The notes: generated from the sequence alone by a model not told the origin. A stretch of DNA of 64,000 nucleotides from a virus (IMGVR_UViG_3300020538_000004:1-64000), one strand, 5' to 3'; shown: positions 33,567 to 41,730, numbered from the stretch's first letter. Numbers and translations are program-made.

Positions 33567-33850
33567 ACGACTACGATAAAAAAACTAGCTCCCCTGCGTT
33601 TCGCCGTAAGCTGAAAAAGTTTACCGAAGCAATTAAGTCTTTGCGGAATCTAAATAAGATTCCTGGAAAGCCAAAGCAACTTAAATCCACTGCTACGCAG
33701 AAGGAAAAAGAAGCTCACGCTAAACTTCTTTCCATGATTCCGGATCGTGGAACCATCCGTTGGTTCTGTATTCCGTATGGTGCCGATTCAGATCGTCGCC
33801 AGTCTGCACCAAAGGTTGAAGAAGCTGCAACGACTGAGGCCACCGCCTAA
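33563..33850 (+). CDS. Small basic protein, unknown
   Basis: This 95-residue Lys-rich protein overlaps the gene upstream by ATGA. PAFRRKLKKFTEAIKSLRNL and the HAKLLSMIPDRGTIRWFCIP segment are the recognisable features; the C-terminus is Ala/Thr-rich and disordered. Function is unknown. Confidence 0.6.
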   Translation: MNDYDKKTSSPAFRRKLKKFTEAIKSLRNLNKIPGKPKQLKSTATQKEKEAHAKLLSMIPDRGTIRWFCIPYGADSDRRQSAPKVEEAATTEATA

Positions 33851-33851
33851 T

Positions 33852-34040
33852 ATGAAAGAATTCGTCATAGCTCTTGCAATTGTTTTTGTAATTGGCCTTT
33901 TTATATTCTATCCAATTGCTGTCATTTGGTCGATGAATACGCTGTTTAAGTTTGCCATTCCATTCACACTAGAAACCTGGACAGCAACAGTAGTTTTGTC
34001 TAGTTTATTTGCCGCAAAAATTACCGTCAACAAAAAGTAA
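33852..34040 (+). CDS. Small membrane protein
   Basis: This 62-residue protein starts at ATG 33852. It has two hydrophobic segments, about residues 3-24 (FVIALAIVFVIGLFIFYPIA) and 35-56. It presumably inserts in the host inner membrane. Function is unknown. Confidence 0.6.
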   Translation: MKEFVIALAIVFVIGLFIFYPIAVIWSMNTLFKFAIPFTLETWTATVVLSSLFAAKITVNKK

Positions 34041-34048
34041 TTTTACTG

Positions 34049-34076
34049 TTTACATTCACTCACAATTTGATAGGAT
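34049..34076 (+). promoter_or_regulatory. Early promoter
   Basis: TTTACA (34049-34054), a 16-nt spacer and TAGGAT (34071-34076). The ATG at 34083 begins 6 nt later, consistent with a leaderless mRNA. Confidence 0.78.
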
Positions 34077-34082
34077 AGTAGA

Positions 34083-34799
34083 ATGAAGTTTATTTGCATA
34101 TCGGACACCCATGGACTTCATCGGTCCATGGCCCATACTTTACCCGAGGCTGACGGCATTATCCATGCTGGCGATTTTTGTAATCGTGGATCCATGGAAG
34201 AATGTATGAGAGCGTTGGGTTGGTTTAATGCGCTTCCGTATAAGCATCGGATTATCATTGCTGGAAATCATGATCTCTTCATGGATCCTGATCATACAGA
34301 TCAGCCAAGCTCCGAGTCGGCCATTAAAGCAATTCTTCCAGTGTCTGATGGATTCCATTATCTATGGAATTCTGGTTGTGAAATTGAAGGCATTAAGTTC
34401 TGGGGTTCTCCACAGCAACCAGAGTTCTTCAATTGGGCGTTTAACCTCCCACGCGGAACTCCGCTGCGACAACACTGGGAATTAATTCCTGAAGGAACTG
34501 ATGTTCTTATTACTCATGGTCCAGCATATGGACTATTGGATAAATGCCCAAATTTTACAGATCCGAATGGACCCTGGGTATCGGTTGGAGATAATGATCT
34601 TGCAAAGAAGATTCGTCGGATTGAACCAAAGGTTCACGTATGTGGGCATGTCCATTCCGGTTATGGCCACGCAATCCTTGGTGAGACCACGTATATTAAT
34701 GCATCAATCTGCAATGAAGGATATTTTGCAATTAACAAACCAATTGCCTTTAACATCGATGCTGCTACAAAGAATACAACTTTAATTCATTATGTTTAA
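34083..34799 (+). CDS. Calcineurin-like metallophosphoesterase
   Basis: This 238-residue enzyme shows the full metal-binding set: ISDTHGLH, GIIHAGDFCNRG, IIAGNHDLFMD, LITHGPAYGLLDKC and VHVCGHVHSGYG. The layout resembles the MPPED-type cyclic-nucleotide phosphodiesterases. In the cell it could cleave a phosphodiester such as a cyclic nucleotide signal; the substrate is not readable. It has its own leaderless-type promoter and overlaps the next gene by 8 bp. Confidence 0.88.
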   Translation: MKFICISDTHGLHRSMAHTLPEADGIIHAGDFCNRGSMEECMRALGWFNALPYKHRIIIAGNHDLFMDPDHTDQPSSESAIKAILPVSDGFHYLWNSGCEIEGIKFWGSPQQPEFFNWAFNLPRGTPLRQHWELIPEGTDVLITHGPAYGLLDKCPNFTDPNGPWVSVGDNDLAKKIRRIEPKVHVCGHVHSGYGHAILGETTYINASICNEGYFAINKPIAFNIDAATKNTTLIHYV

Positions 34800-35475
34800 C
34801 GACAATCCCTACAAACACTGCGTCGTGGTGAGCACTCTCGACGAATACAAAGCAATGCCTCTTAAATCCAGAGAGCTGGTTGTATGGTATTGGCCATTCC
34901 CTCTTTACATCAAACCCTACGCACTCCGCGCTGGAGCTGATCTTATAGGCGAGTGGACAAAATTTGACGAGTACGTTAAAAAGGAGTATCCGGTACAATA
35001 CTTCTTCCGTGATACTGTTATTGGTTTCTTTCAGGACATCGAAGCGAGTGTCAGAAGAATCAAATGGAAGATAAAGCCTTACATTAAACGTTCTCGTAAA
35101 GAAATGCGTGATAAGGTCTTCATCCGTCAGTACCGCGACCTCGATTCCATCATTGTGGAATTCTGCATGCAATGTGTCATCGAGTATGTCGACCGCGAGA
35201 AGTGCTTCGACAAAATTACATTCGAGTATTCGGAGACAGTTAAAATCTTCGCGGCTCAATTAAAAGAGTGTCATGTTTATGCCACCAAGGGTCGCCAAGA
35301 AATTCTGGATGAAATTGAAAAAGCGTGGGAAGATGTTCCTCTTATGATGAGCGATATTGCTCAGAATAAGATGGAAAAGTATAATAAAGTCACCGAGTTG
35401 GAAACCAAACTAGAAGAAGCCGACACTCAGGTATGCGAATGGGTAGTTAAAAACCGCAGACAGCTCTGGACCTAA
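34792..35475 (+). CDS. Unknown protein of 227 residues
   Basis: The N-terminal 75 residues look like a small alpha/beta unit (HCVVVSTLDEYKAMPLKSRE, LVVWYWPFPLYIKPYALRAG). The rest is a long charged helical region ending in a coiled coil (NKVTELETKLEEADTQVCEW). It overlaps the phosphoesterase gene. The family is not recognised. Confidence 0.65.
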   Translation: MFNDNPYKHCVVVSTLDEYKAMPLKSRELVVWYWPFPLYIKPYALRAGADLIGEWTKFDEYVKKEYPVQYFFRDTVIGFFQDIEASVRRIKWKIKPYIKRSRKEMRDKVFIRQYRDLDSIIVEFCMQCVIEYVDREKCFDKITFEYSETVKIFAAQLKECHVYATKGRQEILDEIEKAWEDVPLMMSDIAQNKMEKYNKVTELETKLEEADTQVCEWVVKNRRQLWT

Positions 35476-35479
35476 TAAT

Positions 35480-35920
35480 ATGCTTGCCGACGACGACGAC
35501 GATAACGAAAAAGAAAAACCAGAAATAGACTATTCTCAATATAAAACTGACGTTCATGTCAATGCGTGTGTTCTGGAGTTTGCTCACGACATTATTCATT
35601 CTGCGCAACTTCAAAATAAAGACATTAAGGTATCCATTGATTTTGATACGGCGATCAATTCTGATCAAACATTTATTGCTGCAAAAGCCAGAATCAATTC
35701 CGATCTGGGTACCATAATGGTATTCCCTAATTTTGGGAAAAAGAGCTCTAGCGCATATATCCTCAATAGGGGTATGATTAACCGTATGCGCAAGGAAGGT
35801 TTCTCGGAAGAGTTCATCCAACGTAATGGTGGCATTTACAGCGATCAGTTTAACTTTACTCAGAAAAACGTAAAAATGCTTGGGTACTATCTCACTCATA
35901 AAATCAATCATGATAAGTAA
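35480..35920 (+). CDS. Unknown protein of 146 residues
   Basis: It starts with an Asp-rich stretch (MLADDDDDNEKEKPEIDYSQ). The middle contains helix and strand elements (VNACVLEFAHDIIHSAQLQN, KDIKVSIDFDTAINSDQTFI). The 3' end overlaps the ThyX gene by 11 bp. The family is not recognised. Confidence 0.65.
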   Translation: MLADDDDDNEKEKPEIDYSQYKTDVHVNACVLEFAHDIIHSAQLQNKDIKVSIDFDTAINSDQTFIAAKARINSDLGTIMVFPNFGKKSSSAYILNRGMINRMRKEGFSEEFIQRNGGIYSDQFNFTQKNVKMLGYYLTHKINHDK

Positions 35921-36608
35921 AAAAGTAAAACTCATTAGTCACTCTAAGATGGCGGATGGCCTAAAACCACTTGGAATCGAAGATTTCAGTATGGACCTTC
36001 AGGATCTCATTGCATTTTGCGCACGAGTTTCGAATCCGAAGAACCAGTTCAATACCGAGACTTCGGACAAACTGATTCGTTACCTTATTCGCAACAAGCA
36101 TTGGTCTCCACTTGAGATGGTGTCTGCCTGCGTAGAAGTTAATACGACGCGGGATATTGCTCGTCAGCTTCTTCGGCACCGCTCGTTCTCTTTCCAAGAA
36201 TTCAGCCAGCGTTATGCGGATCCCGTGAAAGAGTTGGACTTTGTAACGCGTGAAGCTCGCCTTCAGGATGATAAGAATCGTCAGAATTCCTTGAATACTG
36301 CTGATGACGCCACAAAATTGTGGTGGGAAAACAAACAGCAAGAGGTAATTGATTTAGTAACAACAACTTATAAAGCTGCATTGGAACGCGGTATTGCCAA
36401 GGAACAAGCCCGCGCAATTCTACCTGAGGGTAATACTGTCTCGCGCCTTTACGTCTCTGGAACGTTGCGTAGCTTTATCCATTACATCGAGGTTCGTTCG
36501 GGCAATGGGACGCAGAAGGAACATATGGAATTGGCGCAGAATATGGCTCTTGCCCTTGCTCCAATCTTTCCAATGATCTCAGAATTTGCGGAAATCAAAA
36601 CTTCCTAA
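35910..36608 (+). CDS. thyX: Flavin-dependent thymidylate synthase ThyX
   Basis: I choose ATG 35910 (MISKKVKLISH), giving 232 residues. The ThyX signature RHRX7S is present as RHRSFSFQEFS followed by QRY (Arg89-Ser99). LEMVSACVEVNTTRDIARQL and the C-terminal RSFIHYIEVRSGNGTQKEH are FAD/dUMP-binding blocks. It makes dTMP from dUMP with methylene-tetrahydrofolate and NADPH. Having ThyX frees the TS-family gene at 25744 for hydroxymethylation. Confidence 0.95.
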   Translation: MISKKVKLISHSKMADGLKPLGIEDFSMDLQDLIAFCARVSNPKNQFNTETSDKLIRYLIRNKHWSPLEMVSACVEVNTTRDIARQLLRHRSFSFQEFSQRYADPVKELDFVTREARLQDDKNRQNSLNTADDATKLWWENKQQEVIDLVTTTYKAALERGIAKEQARAILPEGNTVSRLYVSGTLRSFIHYIEVRSGNGTQKEHMELAQNMALALAPIFPMISEFAEIKTS

Positions 36609-36690
36609 GTTGTTGATGATCAACGGTTTAGTTTTTTAGATCACATATAGGTCATTTTGTTATTTACACCAAGCAGGAACTAAGTATTGT
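36604..36690 (+). promoter_or_regulatory. Promoter with inverted early box
   Basis: CCTAAGTTGTTGAT at 36604-36617 is again the inverse of the early box and continues as GATCAAC, giving a GTTGAT/ATCAAC dyad. TTTACA (36663-36668), a 16-nt spacer and TATTGT (36685-36690) follow, 74 bp before ATG 36764. Confidence 0.6.
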
Positions 36691-36763
36691 TATCAGTATC
36701 GATTGAGACGACTGACCAATACGGTTAGCCTTTCTCTTCAAATCAACAACAATAAAATACATC

Positions 36764-37048
36764 ATGAAAGTTAATAACACCGCCTCGTCTAATACCACCG
36801 TCACCGCCAGCGCAACTGCCTCCACGACTCCTCGTCGTGGTGTCAAGAAGTCTGAAGCGGTTTCGCTCGTCAGCAAGTTCCAATTCCCAGCCAATCCTTT
36901 CACTCTGAAAGAGATTGTCACCGCGATTGGTGCTGACCACTGGTACATCTACGAGTACGTCAAGACCAACGGTAAGATCGTTGGCGATGCTCCTAAGGCG
37001 AAGGGTTCCCGCGGTCCTGCGGCAAAGCTCTATCAGCTGAGCAAGTAA
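36764..37048 (+). CDS. Small putative DNA-binding protein
   Basis: This 94-residue basic protein has a Thr/Ser/Ala-rich disordered start (residues 1-28) and a compact helix-turn-helix-like domain: SLVSKFQFPANPFTLKEIV, GADHWYIYEYVKTNGKIV, then a basic wing (KAKGSRGPAAKLYQL). It is transcribed alone from a boxed promoter. A regulator is likely; targets are unknown. Confidence 0.55.
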   Translation: MKVNNTASSNTTVTASATASTTPRRGVKKSEAVSLVSKFQFPANPFTLKEIVTAIGADHWYIYEYVKTNGKIVGDAPKAKGSRGPAAKLYQLSK

Positions 37049-37075
37049 ACTACGACATAGGTCGTTCATTCATAG

Positions 37076-37110
37076 GTGGCTGGTTTCCTAAGTTATTGGG
37101 GACCAGCCAC
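37076..37110 (+). terminator. Hairpin after the small DNA-binding protein
   Basis: GTGGCTGGT (37076-37084) pairs perfectly with ACCAGCCAC (37102-37110). The 17-nt loop holds CCTAAGTTATT, a partial copy of the inverted early box. The T-tract is weak, so it is a terminator or a combined regulatory site. Confidence 0.6.
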
Positions 37111-37147
37111 TTATTGTTTCTGAAAGTATTTTCGTCTCGTGTTGGTA

Positions 37148-37202
37148 ATCAACGACTTAGGTAAATCGTAGTTATTTACTTTTCTAGGAATTAATGTAGG
37201 AT
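37148..37202 (+). promoter_or_regulatory. Boxed early promoter
   Basis: Box ATCAACGACTTAGG (37148-37161), TTTACT (37175-37180), a 16-nt spacer and TAGGAT (37197-37202). ATG 37212 is 9 nt further. Confidence 0.82.
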
Positions 37203-37211
37203 TGTACCATA

Positions 37212-37565
37212 ATGAATAACACACAAATTAATAAACTTACTTTGAAATGCACCGTGACCGGCGAGCTGGTTACCTATCGTGGTTGGGACTACATTTCGAA
37301 ACGGATCGAAAAGGCTGGCTCGCTAGAGCTGCTTGAAAAGACCTTCAGGTCTAAAAAAGGCAAACGCGTAGGTTCTGCCAGTGCATCGACTGAGTTCGTA
37401 AAGGTGAAACAGACGAAGGAGCAATCGGTTGCTTCTTTCAACAAGCCAAAGGGTGAATCTAGCTCGGAGGTATCAACGACCAGCTACGAAGCCCGCCTCG
37501 TGGATGGAAAGTACATCCTATCCAAAAACGGTGAAGAATACGCTCAGATTGTCACTAAACCTTGA
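37212..37565 (+). CDS. Unknown small early protein
   Basis: This 117-residue protein begins with a short domain (LTLKCTVTGELVTYRGWDYI, SKRIEKAGSLELLEKTF) with one Cys, similar to small phage proteins that follow a KCxVTG start. The rest is Lys/Ser/Thr-rich and disordered, ending in a YILSKNGEEYAQIV strand. It has its own boxed promoter. Function is unknown. Confidence 0.6.
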   Translation: MNNTQINKLTLKCTVTGELVTYRGWDYISKRIEKAGSLELLEKTFRSKKGKRVGSASASTEFVKVKQTKEQSVASFNKPKGESSSEVSTTSYEARLVDGKYILSKNGEEYAQIVTKP

Positions 37566-37588
37566 AGTATTTTTAGCCCCTATTGGTA

Positions 37589-37643
37589 ATCAATCACTTA
37601 GGCAAATCGTAGTTATTTACTTTTACCCAGAATTTAGTACTAT
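37589..37643 (+). promoter_or_regulatory. Boxed early promoter
   Basis: Box ATCAATCACTTAGG (37589-37602), TTTACT (37616-37621), a 16-nt spacer and TACTAT (37638-37643), with ATG 37650 6 nt later. Thirty bases around the box match the promoter at 37148 almost exactly. Confidence 0.8.
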
Positions 37644-37649
37644 TATCTT

Positions 37650-37853
37650 ATGAAATTAACAAAGAAGCTCCCAAACGGAAAATTCCAAGTCAACAAAGCT
37701 GCAGTCATTGCGAAGCTTCGCAAAACCCTCAAGGCTAAGCACGAGGCTCTCGCCCTTGGAGTTATCCAGGTCGGCGATCGTGAGACCGCTTCGGTCGTCT
37801 CTGAGATGACGAAGTACAACGTTGACAACTTCATCAACACCAACGAGGAATAA
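37650..37853 (+). CDS. Small basic early protein
   Basis: This 67-residue Lys-rich protein (KLTKKLPNGKFQVNKAAVIA, KLRKTLKAKHEALALGVI) is probably helical. It may bind nucleic acid, but no motif proves this. It is driven by a boxed, leaderless-type promoter. Confidence 0.55.
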   Translation: MKLTKKLPNGKFQVNKAAVIAKLRKTLKAKHEALALGVIQVGDRETASVVSEMTKYNVDNFINTNEE

Positions 37854-37856
37854 AAC

Positions 37857-38180
37857 ATGAAGATCAAACAAACTCATGGCTTTTATTCATCGCATCGGAC
37901 TGGCATCCTATCCAATATCTCGGCCGATGAAGTCACTAAGATCCTTGGATTTCCTCCAGCTACATTTGCTGTAGGTGACGGAGACGGCAAGGTGATGTTT
38001 CAATGGCAATTTGAAGCCACTGTTCCTTCTGCCATTCCAATGGCAGGCGCCCGTGAGGTGCCATGTTCCATCTGGGACTATAAAAAAAGTCTTAAATTCA
38101 ACCAACTAAGTGTCTGGATGCCACCCGAAGTCGGCACTCGCCTCTTCGGAACAAATTACACAAGCGAAACACAATACTAA
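37857..38180 (+). CDS. Unknown small early protein
   Basis: This 107-residue protein contains GILSNISADEVTKILGFPPA and KVMFQWQFEATV with a later C-S-I-W-D-Y-K, an alpha/beta pattern. The family is not recognised. It follows the 37650 gene after 3 bp and is probably in the same transcript. Confidence 0.55.
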   Translation: MKIKQTHGFYSSHRTGILSNISADEVTKILGFPPATFAVGDGDGKVMFQWQFEATVPSAIPMAGAREVPCSIWDYKKSLKFNQLSVWMPPEVGTRLFGTNYTSETQY

Positions 38181-38181
38181 A

Positions 38182-38445
38182 ATGATTACCGCAACTGAAA
38201 ATTATAGCTACATGGGTTGGACGTATCAACCCTACGAGGATTACGATACGGACTGCAGCAAAATCTGGCATGATTTTGTTCACGAAAACGGTACCATCGT
38301 CTCGTGTGACTTTTCGCCATATGAGATGATGGCCCCTGAGGATATTCGCCTCTGGATCAATCTGCGCATGCCCAACCGCATTGGTGCTGGTCCACTTGAT
38401 TCGCACGATCTGTTTGGTCTTTGGCGTAAAGAACACGGAATCTAA
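38182..38445 (+). CDS. Unknown small early protein
   Basis: This 87-residue acidic, aromatic protein starts at ATG 38182 (MITATENYSYMGWTYQPYED). It contains W-H-D-F-V-H-E-N-G and a C-terminal DSHDLFGLWRKEHGI. Function is unknown. Confidence 0.5.
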   Translation: MITATENYSYMGWTYQPYEDYDTDCSKIWHDFVHENGTIVSCDFSPYEMMAPEDIRLWINLRMPNRIGAGPLDSHDLFGLWRKEHGI

Positions 38446-38449
38446 TGTT

Positions 38450-38620
38450 ATGATCCACTTCCTATCAATTGTAACACTGAGCTTAATTGCATTTGCCTGT
38501 ACGCTTGCAATTGCGACTCTTCTCTACTCCATATCGGTAATTGCGTTTAAGTTTGTTCTCATGTGCTGGTTTCTGTGGTTACTCATCTCAGTCATCAATT
38601 ATATGTCTGCAAAAAAATGA
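38450..38620 (+). CDS. Small membrane protein
   Basis: This 56-residue protein starts at ATG 38450. It is almost entirely hydrophobic (FLSIVTLSLIAFACTLAIAT and a second span) with a short charged tail. It overlaps the next gene by ATGA. It presumably acts in the host membrane; the role is unknown. Confidence 0.5.
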   Translation: MIHFLSIVTLSLIAFACTLAIATLLYSISVIAFKFVLMCWFLWLLISVINYMSAKK

Positions 38621-38805
38621 ACAAAATCTATTCAATTCTATTTGATATATTTGCCGCTGGTCTATTCCTACTCTCAATGTGGCTTATGGGCAGGTCTGAT
38701 GAAAAATGGGTGGGACTGACTCTGTTTGGTTCCGCCATGGTCCTCCTCTACAAAGGTGACTCTCTATGGACCGCAAAGCCAGAACAAAAAAAGAAAACTA
38801 AATGA
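38617..38805 (+). CDS. Small membrane protein
   Basis: This 62-residue protein starts at ATG 38617, which overlaps the upstream stop. It has two hydrophobic segments (about 5-24 and 32-46) and a Lys-rich C-terminus that should face the cytoplasm. Its stop overlaps the next start by ATGA. Confidence 0.5.
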   Translation: MNKIYSILFDIFAAGLFLLSMWLMGRSDEKWVGLTLFGSAMVLLYKGDSLWTAKPEQKKKTK

Positions 38806-39317
38806 GACTCCTTCTCTGCATTCTATTCATCATTGGCTCATTACGGGCAAATGACTGCGTACCGCTTACCTACCAGACTCTTTCGGGTCTTATGGGTGTG
38901 CAGATATCGTATGCGGAATGGATGAAGAGATTGGTACCGGATAAGAATACGCCTCCAACCCTCTACGACTCTACGCAGGCATGGAACAAACGGATGCCGA
39001 GCGATAAGCTTCAATGCATCTATGTGGTTGTAAAGGGACCCGAAGTATTTGACTGCAACATTCAGTATGGCATGCCTTATTTCTGGGTGGGTCTTGTTCC
39101 GGATGAATTAAAGGCAAAGGTACCCGGAGTAAATAAGGATACTGCGCATGCAGCGATTCTGATCATGGCCTCGGATGACGATTACATGATCCTGCATACA
39201 GTTTCTGTCGGTCAATTCTATCGAGAGAAAATAAACGCTAGGGAATTCTTTGATAGAACCTATGCGGTATTTCGCGTCAATTCAACTCAACCCATTAAAT
39301 GGCAGCCTCTACCATAA
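38802..39317 (+). CDS. Exported cysteine-peptidase-like protein
   Basis: This 171-residue protein has a signal peptide (MRLLLCILFIIGSLRAN). The mature part starts N-D-C-V-P-L-T-Y-Q-T-L, where a Cys at the head of a helix is the papain/C39-type nucleophile position. D-T-A-H-A-A-I-L-I supplies a His on a strand and LHTVSVGQF follows. The order Cys, His suggests a papain-like fold acting in the periplasm. Two membrane genes overlap it upstream. It may modify the envelope or block superinfection; this is inference. Confidence 0.55.
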   Translation: MRLLLCILFIIGSLRANDCVPLTYQTLSGLMGVQISYAEWMKRLVPDKNTPPTLYDSTQAWNKRMPSDKLQCIYVVVKGPEVFDCNIQYGMPYFWVGLVPDELKAKVPGVNKDTAHAAILIMASDDDYMILHTVSVGQFYREKINAREFFDRTYAVFRVNSTQPIKWQPLP

Positions 39318-39319
39318 AC

Positions 39320-39805
39320 ATGAACGAGATTATCGTATCAGGAGGATCGAAGCTGCAGAAGAAATTAGTGAATGAGGCGGCTCATTATTATTTAAAAGAC
39401 CTCATCCCTGGACATAGCGTAATGGTTTTAATCAAACTGCGGAAGGATCTATTTAAAAAGGAAAGCCTTAAAGCAGATTGTATCTGGGAAGATGACCGGA
39501 ATAAGCCAAGAGAATTTAACATCACAGCCGATTCTAGCATGAATATGCACGGCTTGCTCAGAGCTCTGGCCCATGAGTGTGTCCACGTCAAACAGTTTGT
39601 GAAACGCGAGATGTGTGATACGGGCAACTGTTACATCACAAAATGGAAAGGTCAATCCTATCATACGGATAAAGGTAATTATTGGGAGTTACCCTGGGAA
39701 ATTGAAGCTTATGGCAGAGAAACCGGCCTATACGAAATGTTTGTGCACAATAAGCGGTATAGCAAGAAACGGTGGTACATCAGAGACACTGATTATATTA
39801 TCTAA
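39320..39805 (+). CDS. SprT-like zinc metallopeptidase domain protein
   Basis: From ATG 39320 the protein is 161 residues (ATG 39299 would add 7). The zinc site is LLRALAHECVHVKQFV (H-E-x-x-H), with a third ligand likely in the PWEIEAYGRE segment. The N-terminal strand-helix pattern (KLVNEAAHYYLKDLIPGHSV) fits a SprT-like fold. The substrate is unknown. It is the last gene of the early block before a late-promoter-like site. Confidence 0.65.
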   Translation: MNEIIVSGGSKLQKKLVNEAAHYYLKDLIPGHSVMVLIKLRKDLFKKESLKADCIWEDDRNKPREFNITADSSMNMHGLLRALAHECVHVKQFVKREMCDTGNCYITKWKGQSYHTDKGNYWELPWEIEAYGRETGLYEMFVHNKRYSKKRWYIRDTDYII

Positions 39806-39820
39806 TACTTTTTTGAGGCT

Positions 39821-39828
39821 GATAAATA
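39821..39828 (+). promoter_or_regulatory. Late promoter-like GATAAATA
   Basis: One mismatch from TATAAATA, 7 bp before ATG 39835. It probably opens the late head cassette. Confidence 0.55.
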
Positions 39829-39834
39829 GATCAT

Positions 39835-41103
39835 ATGGCAACAACCGGGAAATCAGCGTGGGAAAAATACTACAAATTCGCAGGAGATGTCTCGACTGTT
39901 ATCAAGAAAGATGCTGAGGCATTCGATGACAAAACTGGAAAAGAGATTGGTATCATTAAACAAGGTCAGGAAGTAACTGTTCCATCGGTTAAAACTTACG
40001 ATCCAAAACCGCGCGTAATCTATAAATTTGGTGGAAAAATTTGCAAAGTCCGCGTTAAATTTGATATGTTGCAGAAGCCTGGAGTTAAAAGTAAAACCAG
40101 TTCGGATAATGCTAAAACGATCGCAAACAAATCACTTACTCCGGATGGATTCGGCCTGGGTGGAAAAACTATTTTAAAGTCTAACTATCTAAAGGAAATT
40201 AGACTGGCAATTGATAGAAATAACTTAGTACCTCCACATATTAAAGAGTTCTTAAAGGAACTAGCCGAAAATAGCGATAAGTCTAAATTTTCTACACCAA
40301 AAGCCGCAAAAGAAATTTCCGATAAAGATCTTGCCATTATTGCAAAAGACTTTGGAGAAATCAGTGGAGCTTGGTGGTTTTTAAATAACTATACGAATAC
40401 CGATGTGATTGCCATTGAATTTCCGTCAAAGAGCAATGAACGGCTCGTGGATTATTACGGAGTACTTAAGAACAAACTAAAGGTTTCAGTATCTGCTAAA
40501 GCTGGAGGCGGTGCAGCCCCATCAATTTCTTCAGTGTGGTCAATGATTCAGGGGAAAAACTTCAATGATCGTGATGAAAAACTGATGTATCAGTTCATTG
40601 GAGCCATTACGGAAAATTCCGGTACTGATGGAATTATCATGGCGGCCAAAGCAATCAATTCAGATTTATATCGTAGAGTTGGTACCATTATTGGAAAACC
40701 ACAATATAATGCAGCAGATCTTGAGGAATGGTTAAAAGTTTTTAAAGACGGAAATGCAGCCTTTGCCGCTCTGGATCAACACCTCTATTCTAAAATTAAG
40801 CGTGCCGCAAATGTCAATACATTAATCGAAATGTGGAAGTCGCCAAGCCAAAAGAAATCTGGCGCAATACTTTCTCCAATGGCATACGCACTTGTGGATG
40901 AAGTAAATCAAAATCCAAAATATACTAAATTCCTGACAGACGTCGTCAGTTCAAATAATATCCAGCAGCTTTATATCTACCTATCCCCGGGTAGTACCGA
41001 ATACGAACTTCGCGGATTTGCCGAGAGTAAATTCATATTTGAATATCACTCGAATGCCGCAAATCCTGGCGGCAATAAGATTGGGTTTAAACTAAAAAAG
41101 TAA
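39835..41103 (+). CDS. Unknown late protein of 422 residues
   Basis: An N-terminal beta-rich part (about 1-90; GIIKQGQEVTVPSVKTYDPK) is followed by a larger alpha/beta region. That region contains an acidic E-F-P-S-K-S-N-E-R-L-V-D-Y-Y and L-K-V-S-V-S-A-K-A-G-G-G-A-A, a look that recalls nuclease or enzyme cores (an acidic strand followed by x-S-x-K). The C-terminus KFIFEYHSN is also beta. It faces the minus-strand operon tail to tail. The family is not recognised; a virion or late DNA-handling protein is possible. Confidence 0.6.
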   Translation: MATTGKSAWEKYYKFAGDVSTVIKKDAEAFDDKTGKEIGIIKQGQEVTVPSVKTYDPKPRVIYKFGGKICKVRVKFDMLQKPGVKSKTSSDNAKTIANKSLTPDGFGLGGKTILKSNYLKEIRLAIDRNNLVPPHIKEFLKELAENSDKSKFSTPKAAKEISDKDLAIIAKDFGEISGAWWFLNNYTNTDVIAIEFPSKSNERLVDYYGVLKNKLKVSVSAKAGGGAAPSISSVWSMIQGKNFNDRDEKLMYQFIGAITENSGTDGIIMAAKAINSDLYRRVGTIIGKPQYNAADLEEWLKVFKDGNAAFAALDQHLYSKIKRAANVNTLIEMWKSPSQKKSGAILSPMAYALVDEVNQNPKYTKFLTDVVSSNNIQQLYIYLSPGSTEYELRGFAESKFIFEYHSNAANPGGNKIGFKLKK

Positions 41104-41109
41104 CGGATG

Positions 41110-41730
41110 TTACTTTATTCCCATTCCCTTACGAACGTCATGATACATGGCGTCTTTATGTGCAGCAGTCATTTTTGAAGGTGCACCCGCATGGAAAGCT
41201 TTTTTATTTCCAGATGCTGCATGTGCACGCATCTTGCTAGCCGAAATGCCCGCAGTTCCTTCCGCATCAGGATCACGTTCTCCTGCAGAATGTACGGTAA
41301 TTGATTTAAATTTGTAACCCTTATGGCCACTCGAAGAAGACACTCCGTTATACTTATGAAGTAAAGCGCGGGTGTCTTTTGCACGATCTGATCCCATTAT
41401 AACGTGTAAATGCTGAACGCCTTTGTCAGAAAGATCTGCGGCATGGTGAAGGATCGTTGGCTTTTCTTTGCTGGATGAAATTATATTCGTTCCTGGAAAG
41501 GCGTGCTTGGCGTGCTTTACTTTCTGCGCGCCCGTGAGAGGATTTTTCTTTGTGTCCTGCGAGTGGGACACAATAACAGTATGTCCTGCATTATGCTTCT
41601 TTGCAATTTCGTGGACCTTGTTCACTACGTTTTCATGTCCGTTAGTAATAGGATTCATACGTCCGAATGCCAACACGTGATGCGATTCGGAGGCTGCTGC
41701 TTCTTTTAGAAATTGTTTAAACGATTTCAT
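41110..41730 (-). CDS. Cytidylyltransferase/NMNAT-like nucleotidyltransferase with capsid-targeting-like leader
   Basis: This 206-residue protein is the last gene of the minus-strand late operon. Its N-terminus MKSFKQFLKEAAASE resembles the T4 internal-protein leader (MKTYQEFIAEA). The body has the HxGH-family site FGRMNPITNGHENV and GISASKMRAH (the ISxxK/R motif), as in NMN adenylyltransferases and other cytidylyltransferase-fold enzymes. VSHSQDTKKNPLTGAQKVKH is the middle. It is strongly rich in His, Lys and Ser. It probably joins a nucleotide to a small phosphate substrate; NAD metabolism is one option. Confidence 0.7.
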   Translation of the reverse strand: MKSFKQFLKEAAASESHHVLAFGRMNPITNGHENVVNKVHEIAKKHNAGHTVIVSHSQDTKKNPLTGAQKVKHAKHAFPGTNIISSSKEKPTILHHAADLSDKGVQHLHVIMGSDRAKDTRALLHKYNGVSSSSGHKGYKFKSITVHSAGERDPDAEGTAGISASKMRAHAASGNKKAFHAGAPSKMTAAHKDAMYHDVRKGMGIK

